From: Euryarchaeota archaeon UBA173
Lineage (GTDB): Archaea > Thermoplasmatota > Poseidoniia > Poseidoniales > Thalassarchaeaceae
Assembly: GCA_002498925.1 (NCBI GenBank)
Contig: DAJH01000053.1
Coordinates: 1-13,666, forward strand
Length of the DNA: 13,666 bases
Direction: 5' to 3'
Part shown: positions 6,829-13,270 of the stretch, in pieces
Layout of the letters: every line of letters starts with the position of its first letter
Numbering within the stretch: the stretch's first letter is position 1
Translations under genes and position numbers: made by a program
Notes under the pieces: generated by a model
Told to the model about the DNA's origin: nothing
The model's database searches: none
Seen by the model: only the letters and a program-made list of their open reading frames with translations

Positions 6829-7668
6829 CTATCTCTTCCTCAACATCAGGCGTAATGTCAACAGTCCGAAAACAGTCATTAGAGCACCATCAATAATCCC
6901 GCCAGTGCCGGCTTCGCCCCAAGAGCTAAGATCATTGTACTCTGGTAATTCCGACCATAGTAGTCTTGTATTTTCATCACAACCTTCTGCCGGGTCTTCG
7001 ACATCCGACATTACAGAAATATCCCCAACTGTTCCATTGCTGTATGCAATGGCCACGCCCTCTAGACTCAGAACCGAGAGATAGGTATAGGGAGGTGTGG
7101 TAACCATCCAATTTTCGGTCTGGATCCTTACAGTCTCTCCTGCCATCCAGCTAGAACCGCCTTGGTCCACAATTTCATTTGAACCGTTTTCTGAAACAAC
7201 CCATGAGATGCTATAGTTTGATGATATATTCATTCCAGTAACTGTCCATGAAATCAGAAGGCTACCCTCATCGACCGTAGCCGATGAGGAGTATGTCAAT
7301 TCCTTGGGCACAACTTCATCTTCACACAGTGGGACGTAGCTACCGATTCCTATAGCTACGTTCGATACTACAATTGAGAGGCACAGTAGGCTAATTACAA
7401 TCGAGAACACAGGTCTCCTTGGATTGATTACAGCATCTGAAGAGTCTTCTGCGGTATCTTCTACTTCAGGTAGCTCCACTCCTCCATTGCCATTTGAAAC
7501 TGATATTCCATGCACCTTTGGTTTAGCTGGCCTACTTACTCCCATTTCCTCCAGCGCATCCCTCCCATATATCCTCTCGGCCATAGAATAGAGCTCGGGA
7601 TTTTCCTCAATTTCAGATGGTTCGATTGAGCCATCAAGGAGTCCCTTGAGCCTATCCGAGTCGCTCAT
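6829..7668 (-). CDS. Two-TM surface protein of unknown function
   Basis: Unknown family. The 279-residue protein has an acidic cytoplasmic N-terminal region (1-85) beginning SDRLKGLLDGSIEPSEIEEN and containing LYSMAERIYGRDALEEMG, which resembles a short helical module. A membrane helix at about 87-110 is followed by an external domain (115-250) rich in Ser, Thr and aromatic residues, with a beta-sandwich-like pattern and several N-glycosylation sequons (N147, N151, N161, N211). C115 and C230 flank this domain and could pair. A C-terminal helix (257-275) ends in basic RLMLRKR. The start at 7668 is chosen because GGAG lies 8 nt upstream; the frame also offers 7689. It lies 63 bp downstream of the transketolase pair on the same strand, so it may be co-transcribed, though no functional link is evident. 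Confidence 0.7.
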   Translation of the reverse strand: MSDSDRLKGLLDGSIEPSEIEENPELYSMAERIYGRDALEEMGVSRPAKPKVHGISVSNGNGGVELPEVEDTAEDSSDAVINPRRPVFSIVISLLCLSIVVSNVAIGIGSYVPLCEDEVVPKELTYSSSATVDEGSLLISWTVTGMNISSNYSISWVVSENGSNEIVDQGGSSWMAGETVRIQTENWMVTTPPYTYLSVLSLEGVAIAYSNGTVGDISVMSDVEDPAEGCDENTRLLWSELPEYNDLSSWGEAGTGGIIDGALMTVFGLLTLRLMLRKR

Positions 7669-7731
7669 ATTGAGTGCTCCACTATGCATACTTCATCAAT
7701 CAAACGCTAGGATGACCTAAAACTAGCCTGT

Positions 7732-8679
7732 TCAGACACTGTTGACAATATTCCGAGCCTTTGCAGCAATCTCATTCCTAGTAAGCCCCATGTGGTGCAT
7801 GAGATCAGAGCTCTCCCCACTCTCACCGAATCTATCTTTCACTCCAACCATCTGAATAGGATAGCCTCCAGTTGTTGAAAGATATTCTGCCACGGCACTA
7901 CCTAGGCCCCCTATTATGGAGTGATCCTCAGCAGTGACAATACCATCACATTCTGCTCTGATGTCATCGAGTAGGTTGGTATCCAGGGGCTTTATTGTAT
8001 GCATATCAATAACGCTAGCACTGACTCCCTCGCCTTCAAGCATTTTAGCAGCCTCAATAGCCTCGGAAACCATTACTCCACATGCCACTATCGCTACATC
8101 GCTACCTTCTCTTAGTACGGACCCCTTCCCAATTTTTAGATTATTCACAGTTTCAGAATCATACATTCTGGGAGTCTTGTTTCGAGCAGTTCGGGTGTAT
8201 GATGCATTCCCGTGATCTAGGAGTTGCACGGTCAACTCTTCGGCCGACAGATCATCACAGGGGGTAATCACAGTCAGACCGGGTATGGTTCTGTAGATTG
8301 CCAAGTCTTCTATCGATTGGGCACTACTACCATCAGTTCCCGTATGAATTCCACCATGACTGCCACATATGTGAACCGCTAGGCCGGGCCTTGAAATGCC
8401 GTTTCTAACTTGCTCGAATGCACGTTCAGTGAAAATAGCAAACGTGCTAGCGAACGGTACCTTGCCCGAAGAAGCCATGCCAGCAGCAACCAGCATCATG
8501 TTCTGCTCCGCAATCCCGAGTGAAACCGTTCTCTCCGGGAACTCAGCCCTGAAAAGGCAAGATTTGGTAGATTTACCTAGATCGGCTTCAAGAACAACTA
8601 CTCTAGGGTCTTCAGATAGTCTCAGTAACGCCTTTCCATAGCCGTCTCTCGATGCGCCGCCGGCGGATGGTGCACTCAT
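7732..8679 (-). CDS. Transketolase, C-terminal subunit
   Basis: Holds the pyrimidine-binding (PYR) and C-terminal domains of a split transketolase; with the N-terminal subunit it should transfer two-carbon ketol units between sugar phosphates using thiamine diphosphate. It has 315 residues, normal for archaeal C-subunits. GIAEQNM (55-61) supplies the Glu that activates the cofactor aminopyrimidine. FASTFAIF (76-83) and SHGGIHTGTDGSSAQSIEDL (107-126) line the active site, and the C-terminal domain begins near GKGSVLREGSDVAIVACG. One oddity is that the DGxTHQ/DGxSHQ motif of the family reads DGSSAQ, so the substrate-contacting His (H473 in E. coli, H481 in yeast) is Ala here (residue 120). Its ATG overlaps the stop of the N-subunit (ATGA) and has a strong GGAGGAG ribosome site inside the upstream gene. 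Confidence 0.9.
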   Translation of the reverse strand: MSAPSAGGASRDGYGKALLRLSEDPRVVVLEADLGKSTKSCLFRAEFPERTVSLGIAEQNMMLVAAGMASSGKVPFASTFAIFTERAFEQVRNGISRPGLAVHICGSHGGIHTGTDGSSAQSIEDLAIYRTIPGLTVITPCDDLSAEELTVQLLDHGNASYTRTARNKTPRMYDSETVNNLKIGKGSVLREGSDVAIVACGVMVSEAIEAAKMLEGEGVSASVIDMHTIKPLDTNLLDDIRAECDGIVTAEDHSIIGGLGSAVAEYLSTTGGYPIQMVGVKDRFGESGESSDLMHHMGLTRNEIAAKARNIVNSV

Positions 8680-9512
8680 GACAACTCCTCCAAAGCCAAT
8701 GCCAACTCTTCGTCATTGGGGGCTTTACCATGGAACGACGGATTGTCCTCCATAAACGAAACACCCTTTCCCTTCACTGTATGTGCAATAATGGCCGAGG
8801 GGCCCGAACCAGCCGATGAAGCCCATTCCAGAGCCCCGACAATTTCCTCCATGTCATGCCCATTAATCTCTTTGACATTCCATCCGAAGGACTCAATTTT
8901 GGATGCCACATCTCCCACCTCCATCTGCACATTAACGAAGTCATCATTTTGGATTCTATTCCTATCAACTATCAGCTTCAATCCTGAAACATCATGGAAG
9001 TCAGCTGCCATCAGGGCCTCCCAAATCTGCCCTTCCTGAACTTCACCATCTCCTACCATGACCCATGTTTCCCTTTCGCTCGAGTCCATCCTGGCTGCCA
9101 ACGCGCAACCCAGGCCGAATGATAGCCCCATGCCCAAGCTACCTGCAGAGAAATCCACGCCATCCGTCCATTTCATGTCAACATGCCCCTGACAAACTGA
9201 ACCTAGCGCTCTGAATGTCGACAGGTCGTCATCATTTAGGAAACCCATCTCACGAAGGATCGAGTATACCGCGGGACTAGCATGGCCCTTACTCATTACA
9301 AATCGATCCCTGTCTTCCCAGTCTGGGTCGTCGACGTTGAACCTTAGTCGAGTCCCATATAGGCCAGCAATAATGTCAATCGCTGACAGTGATCCTCCCG
9401 GGTGTCCTGCACCAGCCTTGTGAATCATTTTCACTATGTGCTTCCTACAGACATTCGCTAGTTCCTCTAGCTCAGGGATTGACATATCCATCCCCTCGGC
9501 TCGCCCTTCCAT
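8676..9512 (-). CDS. Transketolase, N-terminal subunit
   Basis: Provides the thiamine diphosphate pyrophosphate-binding (PP) domain of split transketolase, acting with the C-subunit encoded next to it in the non-oxidative pentose phosphate pathway. Numbering from 9512 (278 aa), GHPGGS (36-41) and SKGHAS (74-79) supply active-site His residues, QGHVD (108-112) a third, and SAGSLGMGLSFG (122-133) follows. GDGEVQEGQIWEA (154-166) opens the metal/diphosphate motif, which ends at IVDRNRIQND. The open frame reaches 9560, but the ATG at 9512 has TAGGAG 4 nt upstream; ATGs at 9491 and 9485 are also possible and the last matches the usual family length best. It is divergent from mqnE. Split transketolases are normal in archaea, so this is not a broken gene. 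Confidence 0.9.
   Translation of the reverse strand: MEGRAEGMDMSIPELEELANVCRKHIVKMIHKAGAGHPGGSLSAIDIIAGLYGTRLRFNVDDPDWEDRDRFVMSKGHASPAVYSILREMGFLNDDDLSTFRALGSVCQGHVDMKWTDGVDFSAGSLGMGLSFGLGCALAARMDSSERETWVMVGDGEVQEGQIWEALMAADFHDVSGLKLIVDRNRIQNDDFVNVQMEVGDVASKIESFGWNVKEINGHDMEEIVGALEWASSAGSGPSAIIAHTVKGKGVSFMEDNPSFHGKAPNDEELALALEELS
8685..8691 (-). promoter_or_regulatory. Ribosome binding site of transketolase C-subunit
   Basis: The minus strand reads GGAGGAG, 5 nt before the ATG at 8679, and lies within the last codons of the N-subunit gene. It is near-perfect and fits translational coupling of the two subunits. Confidence 0.7.
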
Positions 9513-9516
9513 GACG

Positions 9517-9522
9517 CTCCTA
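9517..9522 (-). promoter_or_regulatory. Probable ribosome binding site of transketolase N-subunit
   Basis: TAGGAG on the minus strand, 4 nt before the ATG at 9512. It supports that start, but a GAGGGG before the ATG at 9491 is a rival, so the start remains uncertain. Confidence 0.4.
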
Positions 9523-9593
9523 CAAAATCTAACTAATGATGATTTCCGGACACAGAACAAATTCTTATCACATGCTGCTCAGTGTCACTACAC

Positions 9594-10805
9594 ATGGCGG
9601 CCCAACCCGTGCCGCTTTCTGGGAATGAAGAATGGCGCAGTAAGCTTGCAAAACTCCCTGTCCCACTAGCGGTTTCCTCAGATCCCTTATCCATGGCGTG
9701 CCTGAAATCTCTAATCGAAGAAGGCAGAGTTTCCCGTGAACAGGGCATTAGTCTATTCGAAAATCCGTCCCTTTCCTCAGTCTCATCCTTAGCAGACATG
9801 GTAAAGAAGTCAAGATATGGCAATAATGTATTTTTCAATGAGAATCTCCATGTCAATACGACCAATGTTTGCGTCCTGGCATGTCGTTTCTGTGCATTCA
9901 GAAAGGGACCTAGACATCCCGAAGCGTATTCCTTGGATATTGATGAATATCTAGACAGAATACGACCACTCTCAGAATCCATCGATGAGGTGCATACAGT
10001 TGGAGGACTTCACCCCAAGTGGGATGTCAATGATTATTGCACTCTTTTCTCGGCAACCAAGGAAGAATTTCCCAATATCCACATCAAGGCCCTTACTGCT
10101 GTAGAGATCAAGCACCTATCGAAAACCTCTTCGCTATCCGTCGAGGAAACACTATCCAAGCTCTCAGAAGCTGGACTTGATTCGCTGCCGGGGGGTGGAG
10201 CGGAGATACTGGTGGATCACGTCAGAGACAGAATTTGTATGGGCAAGGAGTCTTCACAGGAATATTTGGATATACACTCAATAGCACATAAAATTGGAAT
10301 GTCCACTAATTGCACCATGTTATTTGGCACTGTCGAATCTATTGAAGACAGGGTTACTCATCTGATTCGGCTTAGGGAACAGCAGGATGCCAGTAAAGGA
10401 TTCCAGTGTTTTGTCCCATACCCATTTCTCCCCGATAAAACCAGACTTCCCGAAGCACAACTAGCAACTGGAAGTGAGATAATCAGGGTGATTTCGATTT
10501 CGAGGATTTTACTGGATAATATCCCACATATCAAAGCCTACAGGATGAATATTGGAGATAAACTGTCTTCACTCGCCCTCACATGCGGTGCCGATGATAT
10601 TGATGGAACAGTCGGCCATGAAGAGATAATGCACGTCGCCGGAAGCTCCACTAGACTAGACACTAGCACAGATCAGCTTGCAGCACTTGTAAAGTCGAGT
10701 GGATCAATTCCCGTGAAAAGGAACTCTAACTATTCCGTATTTGAGAAATATACGACTAGCAATCCTTCTTACTCCAGGGTCCTGCCTCAGATAGGCATGA
10801 CATAG
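9594..10805 (+). CDS. mqnE: Aminofutalosine synthase (radical SAM)
   Basis: Radical SAM enzyme of the futalosine menaquinone pathway. It joins 3-[(1-carboxyvinyl)oxy]benzoate (the MqnA product) to the S-adenosylmethionine-derived adenosyl group, giving 6-amino-6-deoxyfutalosine. Numbering from 9594 (403 aa), ENLHVNTTNVCVLACRFCAF contains the [4Fe-4S] motif C93-x3-C97-x2-C100. It continues with TVGGLHP, the KALTAVEI segment, LDSLPGGGAEIL, NCTMLFG, NIPHIKAYRMNIG, GADDIDGTVG and EEIMHVAGS. The LPGGGAEI form and the ADDxDGTV block favour MqnE over its paralogue MqnC. A GTG at 9582 would add four residues; no ribosome site is visible, so leaderless translation is possible (an AT-rich TTCTTATC lies about 27 bp before). 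The N-terminus is about 30 residues longer than usual. mqnA follows after 9 bp. Confidence 0.92.
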   Translation: MAAQPVPLSGNEEWRSKLAKLPVPLAVSSDPLSMACLKSLIEEGRVSREQGISLFENPSLSSVSSLADMVKKSRYGNNVFFNENLHVNTTNVCVLACRFCAFRKGPRHPEAYSLDIDEYLDRIRPLSESIDEVHTVGGLHPKWDVNDYCTLFSATKEEFPNIHIKALTAVEIKHLSKTSSLSVEETLSKLSEAGLDSLPGGGAEILVDHVRDRICMGKESSQEYLDIHSIAHKIGMSTNCTMLFGTVESIEDRVTHLIRLREQQDASKGFQCFVPYPFLPDKTRLPEAQLATGSEIIRVISISRILLDNIPHIKAYRMNIGDKLSSLALTCGADDIDGTVGHEEIMHVAGSSTRLDTSTDQLAALVKSSGSIPVKRNSNYSVFEKYTTSNPSYSRVLPQIGMT

Positions 10806-10814
10806 GTCGGTGTA

Positions 10815-11618
10815 ATGATGAGCTGGATGGATGTCTTAGGTAGAGTTTCATTCTCAAACTGCGATCCTATTTTCGATGGCATTGATCAGGAATGGTCGGT
10901 CCTACCAGCACCTCCTGCATGGCTCACAGGGCACGTTCTCAGGAAGGACTGCCTGACAGCCCCAATCCCAGCTGCCGACTATGCTTTGCACCATGACGAA
11001 CTCTTCTTACTTCCTGATTTGGGTATTGTCAGTAGTGGAGATGTTGGGTCCGTGCTACTTTTTGGCTCAAGACCACTTGAAAGTATGAGGGACATCGCTC
11101 TGCCCTCGGACTCTTCCACATCAAAGGTGCTGCTAAGATGGGCACTCAAGAATAGAGGTCTAGACCCTAAATTCGTTGATTCTGGACCCGATATCGATAC
11201 AATGCTGGAGAAATGCGATGGTGCCCTCCTAATTGGCGATAGGTCTCTCATGGCGTCAAGAAAATATCCCGACCTGGTAAAACTGGATCTCGGTAGAGAA
11301 TGGAATGACACCACTGGTTTACCCATGGTTTTCGGTGTTTTTGCTGCTAGAAGGGACGCTCCAGAGAAACATCTGAAGAGAGCGTACAGGGATATGATGA
11401 CACAGCTAACAAAATTCGAGTCAAATGGGAGATGGAGGAAAGAGGTAATTTCTAGGTCATCAGAGAAACTAGGATTTCCCTATGATAGGATGGAAGACTA
11501 TTTCCAACGCGAGGTCAGGAATAGGATGACGGACAGGGACGTCGAAGGATTGACGACCTTCCTGAAGGTTGCTTGTGAGATAGACAAGGGACCTGAGTGG
11601 GCGTTTCACTCGGAATAG
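10815..11618 (+). CDS. mqnA: Chorismate dehydratase
   Basis: First step of the futalosine menaquinone pathway: dehydrates chorismate to 3-[(1-carboxyvinyl)oxy]benzoate, the substrate of MqnE encoded just upstream. It has 267 residues and a periplasmic-binding-protein-like fold. RVSFSNCDPIF (10-20) is the family start (SxxNxxP). SSGDVGSVLLFG (73-84) and IALPSDSSTSKVLLR (94-108) form the first half of the pocket. GALLIGDRSL (136-145), LDLGREWNDTTGLPMVFGVF (157-176) and AARR complete the MqnA signature. The start at 10815 is one of several close Met codons (10815, 10818, 10827); a weak AGGTCGGTG lies upstream. It shares an operon with mqnE (9-bp gap), and its last 13 bp overlap the 3' end of the convergent HEAT-repeat gene. 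Confidence 0.92.
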   Translation: MMSWMDVLGRVSFSNCDPIFDGIDQEWSVLPAPPAWLTGHVLRKDCLTAPIPAADYALHHDELFLLPDLGIVSSGDVGSVLLFGSRPLESMRDIALPSDSSTSKVLLRWALKNRGLDPKFVDSGPDIDTMLEKCDGALLIGDRSLMASRKYPDLVKLDLGREWNDTTGLPMVFGVFAARRDAPEKHLKRAYRDMMTQLTKFESNGRWRKEVISRSSEKLGFPYDRMEDYFQREVRNRMTDRDVEGLTTFLKVACEIDKGPEWAFHSE

Positions 11619-12085
11619 TTGAGCCTCTTACTCGCCACCCACTCTAGCAAATCTAATGCTACTTCGCAAGACTCTGCCACGACTATGTCCCTATCATCTT
11701 TGAATTCTTCAAGAACGCCCAGTGCAGTTCTATCGCCTATCGCGCCCAATGCCTCGGCTGCCTCGTGCCTTACCATCACATCTTCATCCATGTCTCTCAG
11801 CCTCTCAGTCAGGTATGGAATTGCATGGGAATCTTGCATTTGGCCCATCACATAGGCAATCTCATGCTTCAGTAGTGCGGAATCCGAAGAAAATGCTGCT
11901 GCCAGGGCATCTACTGAGTCATCACCACCTATATTCCTCAATGCGAATAGTGCCCTCATCCTTTGGAACATCTTTTCATCTTCGTTGCAAATTGTCTTTC
12001 TTAGGTTGCTGACGTCGGAATCCTTACTTGGAGGGGCGGGATCTACAGAATCAAACTCACTCATTTCCGGTTTTTCGTCCACCAT
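11606..12085 (-). CDS. Half-size deoxyhypusine hydroxylase-like HEAT-repeat protein
   Basis: Eukaryotic deoxyhypusine hydroxylase (about 300 aa, di-iron, O2-dependent) finishes hypusine on eIF5A and consists of two four-repeat HEAT halves with two His-Glu motifs each. This 159-residue protein matches its C-terminal half: SVDPAPP (13-19) equals the eukaryotic inter-half linker. MRALFALRNIGG (43-54), LLKHEIAYVMGQMQ (71-84), AIPYL (88-92), MVRHEAAEALGAIG (104-117) and VVAESCEVALDLLEW (135-149) then follow in order. The HE motifs are H74-E75 and H107-E108. In the human enzyme each iron takes His ligands from one half and Glu from the other, so a homodimer could form both sites. The start has AGGTGAT upstream and directly follows the mqnD stop (TAG-ATG). 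Alternatives are a generic HEAT scaffold or a truncated remnant, but the frame is intact. Resemblance is from memory of the human sequence; function is inferred. Confidence 0.8.
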   Translation of the reverse strand: MVDEKPEMSEFDSVDPAPPSKDSDVSNLRKTICNEDEKMFQRMRALFALRNIGGDDSVDALAAAFSSDSALLKHEIAYVMGQMQDSHAIPYLTERLRDMDEDVMVRHEAAEALGAIGDRTALGVLEEFKDDRDIVVAESCEVALDLLEWVASKRLNYSE

Positions 12086-12946
12086 CTAATCACCTGATCC
12101 AATGAATTTAATCGAGTCCACATCTAGTGTTTCCCTAACCATCCCTATCCTTTGCCCCTCCTTAAGGAATAGGCGTATCGCATCCCTACCGTCTTCTCCG
12201 TAGTCTAGAGTCCTTTCGTTAACGTACATTCCCACAAATTCCCTATTTGTGTCATCGTCTATTCCCCTTCCCCATTGTTTAGCAAACTCAAGTGCTGCAG
12301 ACGGGTTGGCCAGAGAATGTTCTATACTGTTTCGAACGTCCTTTGTTAGTGATTCGCACAATTCCATGCCTAGATCTTTCCTCACAATATTTCCGCCCAG
12401 TGGAAGAGGCAGTCCGGTTTTCTCATTCCACCAGACTCCAAGGTCTAAGAGCAGCTCCACTCCTTCGGACTCCCATGTTAGCTGGCCTTCGTGAATAATC
12501 AATCCCACATCGTATTCTCCATTGTATACCGCTGGTAGAATCTCATCGAAGGGCACGACCTCGACCTCGACGTCACCCCATGCTAGCCTCAATGCCAAGT
12601 ATGCGCTGGTACCGAGACCCGGTATCGCTATCTTCGACTTCTTGGCTTCATCAACTGTCATGATCTTCTTTGTAATCAGCATTGGGCCATATCCTTCGCC
12701 CATAGAAGCCCCACAATTCATGAGATGGTACTTTTCGGATATTTCTGGAAATGAATGTATGCTTACAGCTGATACTTCGTATTCCCCATCAAGGGCATGT
12801 TTGTTGAGCGTCTCAATATCTAGAAGAACGTGCTCATACCCTCTGCCACCAGTATCAATTGCTCCTGTCGTCATTGCATGAAACATGAATGCATCATCTG
12901 GGTCCGGGGAATGTCCAACTCTGTATGCCTTCGCGTCGTCACTCAT
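12086..12946 (-). CDS. mqnD: 1,4-dihydroxy-6-naphthoate synthase
   Basis: Late step of the futalosine menaquinone pathway: converts cyclic dehypoxanthine futalosine to 1,4-dihydroxy-6-naphthoate. Numbering from 12946 (286 aa, the family length), VGHSPDPDDAFMFHAM (10-25) is the diagnostic MqnD start. GYGPMLITKK (86-94), PGLGTSAYLALRL (109-121), DVGLIIHEGQLTW (147-159) with the likely catalytic His (152), and LGVWWNEKTGLPLPLGG near 168-184 follow. The frame is open to 13096, but the first 50 codons do not fit the family and would intrude on the opposite-strand gene at 13035, so the ATG at 12946 is chosen; GAAGGGG just precedes it. It faces mqnA across the HEAT gene, so the menaquinone genes cluster without forming one operon. 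mqnB and mqnC are not in the window. Confidence 0.92.
   Translation of the reverse strand: MSDDAKAYRVGHSPDPDDAFMFHAMTTGAIDTGGRGYEHVLLDIETLNKHALDGEYEVSAVSIHSFPEISEKYHLMNCGASMGEGYGPMLITKKIMTVDEAKKSKIAIPGLGTSAYLALRLAWGDVEVEVVPFDEILPAVYNGEYDVGLIIHEGQLTWESEGVELLLDLGVWWNEKTGLPLPLGGNIVRKDLGMELCESLTKDVRNSIEHSLANPSAALEFAKQWGRGIDDDTNREFVGMYVNERTLDYGEDGRDAIRLFLKEGQRIGMVRETLDVDSIKFIGSGD
12089..12095 (-). promoter_or_regulatory. Ribosome binding site of the deoxyhypusine hydroxylase-like gene
   Basis: The minus strand reads AGGTGAT, an extended match to the anti-Shine-Dalgarno complement. It sits in the last codons of mqnD, 3 nt before the ATG at 12085 (the core GGTG lies 5 nt away), implying translation coupled to mqnD. 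Confidence 0.65.
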
Positions 12947-13034
12947 GCCCCTTCGACAAACAACGTATAGAAAATTCCTTGCTTGCTCAATTGTGCATGG
13001 TAACAGTGAATAGCCATCGCTGACTCCCAGATTT

Positions 13035-13232
13035 ATGCCTGACCCTACCAAGCTTTCAACGGCCACTGGCCAACTTGGACCTATATGTTCAGTCACTGGC
13101 AGGGCATTGACCTTCTCAGAAGCTATCGTCGTCGATGATCAATTCGTTTGCTACGAGGCATACTTAGAAATGACAGGTACCGAATCAGCTACAGATTCTA
13201 GGGAAGTACCTACTAGTCTAGTCCTAGAATAG
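13035..13232 (+). CDS. Small hypothetical protein upstream of priS
   Basis: Unknown 65-residue protein. The central part, ICSVTGRALTFSEAIVVDDQ then FVCYEAYLE, has two Cys (18 and 39) 21 residues apart in a pattern vaguely like half of a treble-clef or LIM-type zinc motif, with a conserved-looking VVDDxFVCYE strand. The tail is acidic and Ser/Thr-rich. It has no signal peptide or membrane segment. Codon use (AGG, CTA, ATC/ATA) resembles its neighbours. It is divergent from mqnD (88-bp gap) and ends 38 bp before priS on the same strand, so it may be co-transcribed with the primase gene. No ribosome site is visible before the ATG, so leaderless translation is possible. It could be a chance frame; the tidy position between two genes supports it. 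Confidence 0.5.
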   Translation: MPDPTKLSTATGQLGPICSVTGRALTFSEAIVVDDQFVCYEAYLEMTGTESATDSREVPTSLVLE

Positions 13233-13270
13233 ATGAGCATGTTCATGTGCTAGCCTCCATCCAATGGCTC

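Noticed and set aside
8676..9512. Split transketolase as a frameshifted single gene
   Set aside because: Two-subunit transketolases are normal in archaea, and the second gene has its own strong ribosome site.
10979..11326. Open frame of 115 codons antisense to mqnA
   Set aside because: mqnA family signatures span the region; the antisense translation is low-complexity Ser-rich.
12947..13096. 50-residue N-terminal extension of MqnD
   Set aside because: The family begins shortly before the GHSPDPDDAFMF motif; the extension resembles nothing known and would overlap the divergent gene at 13035.
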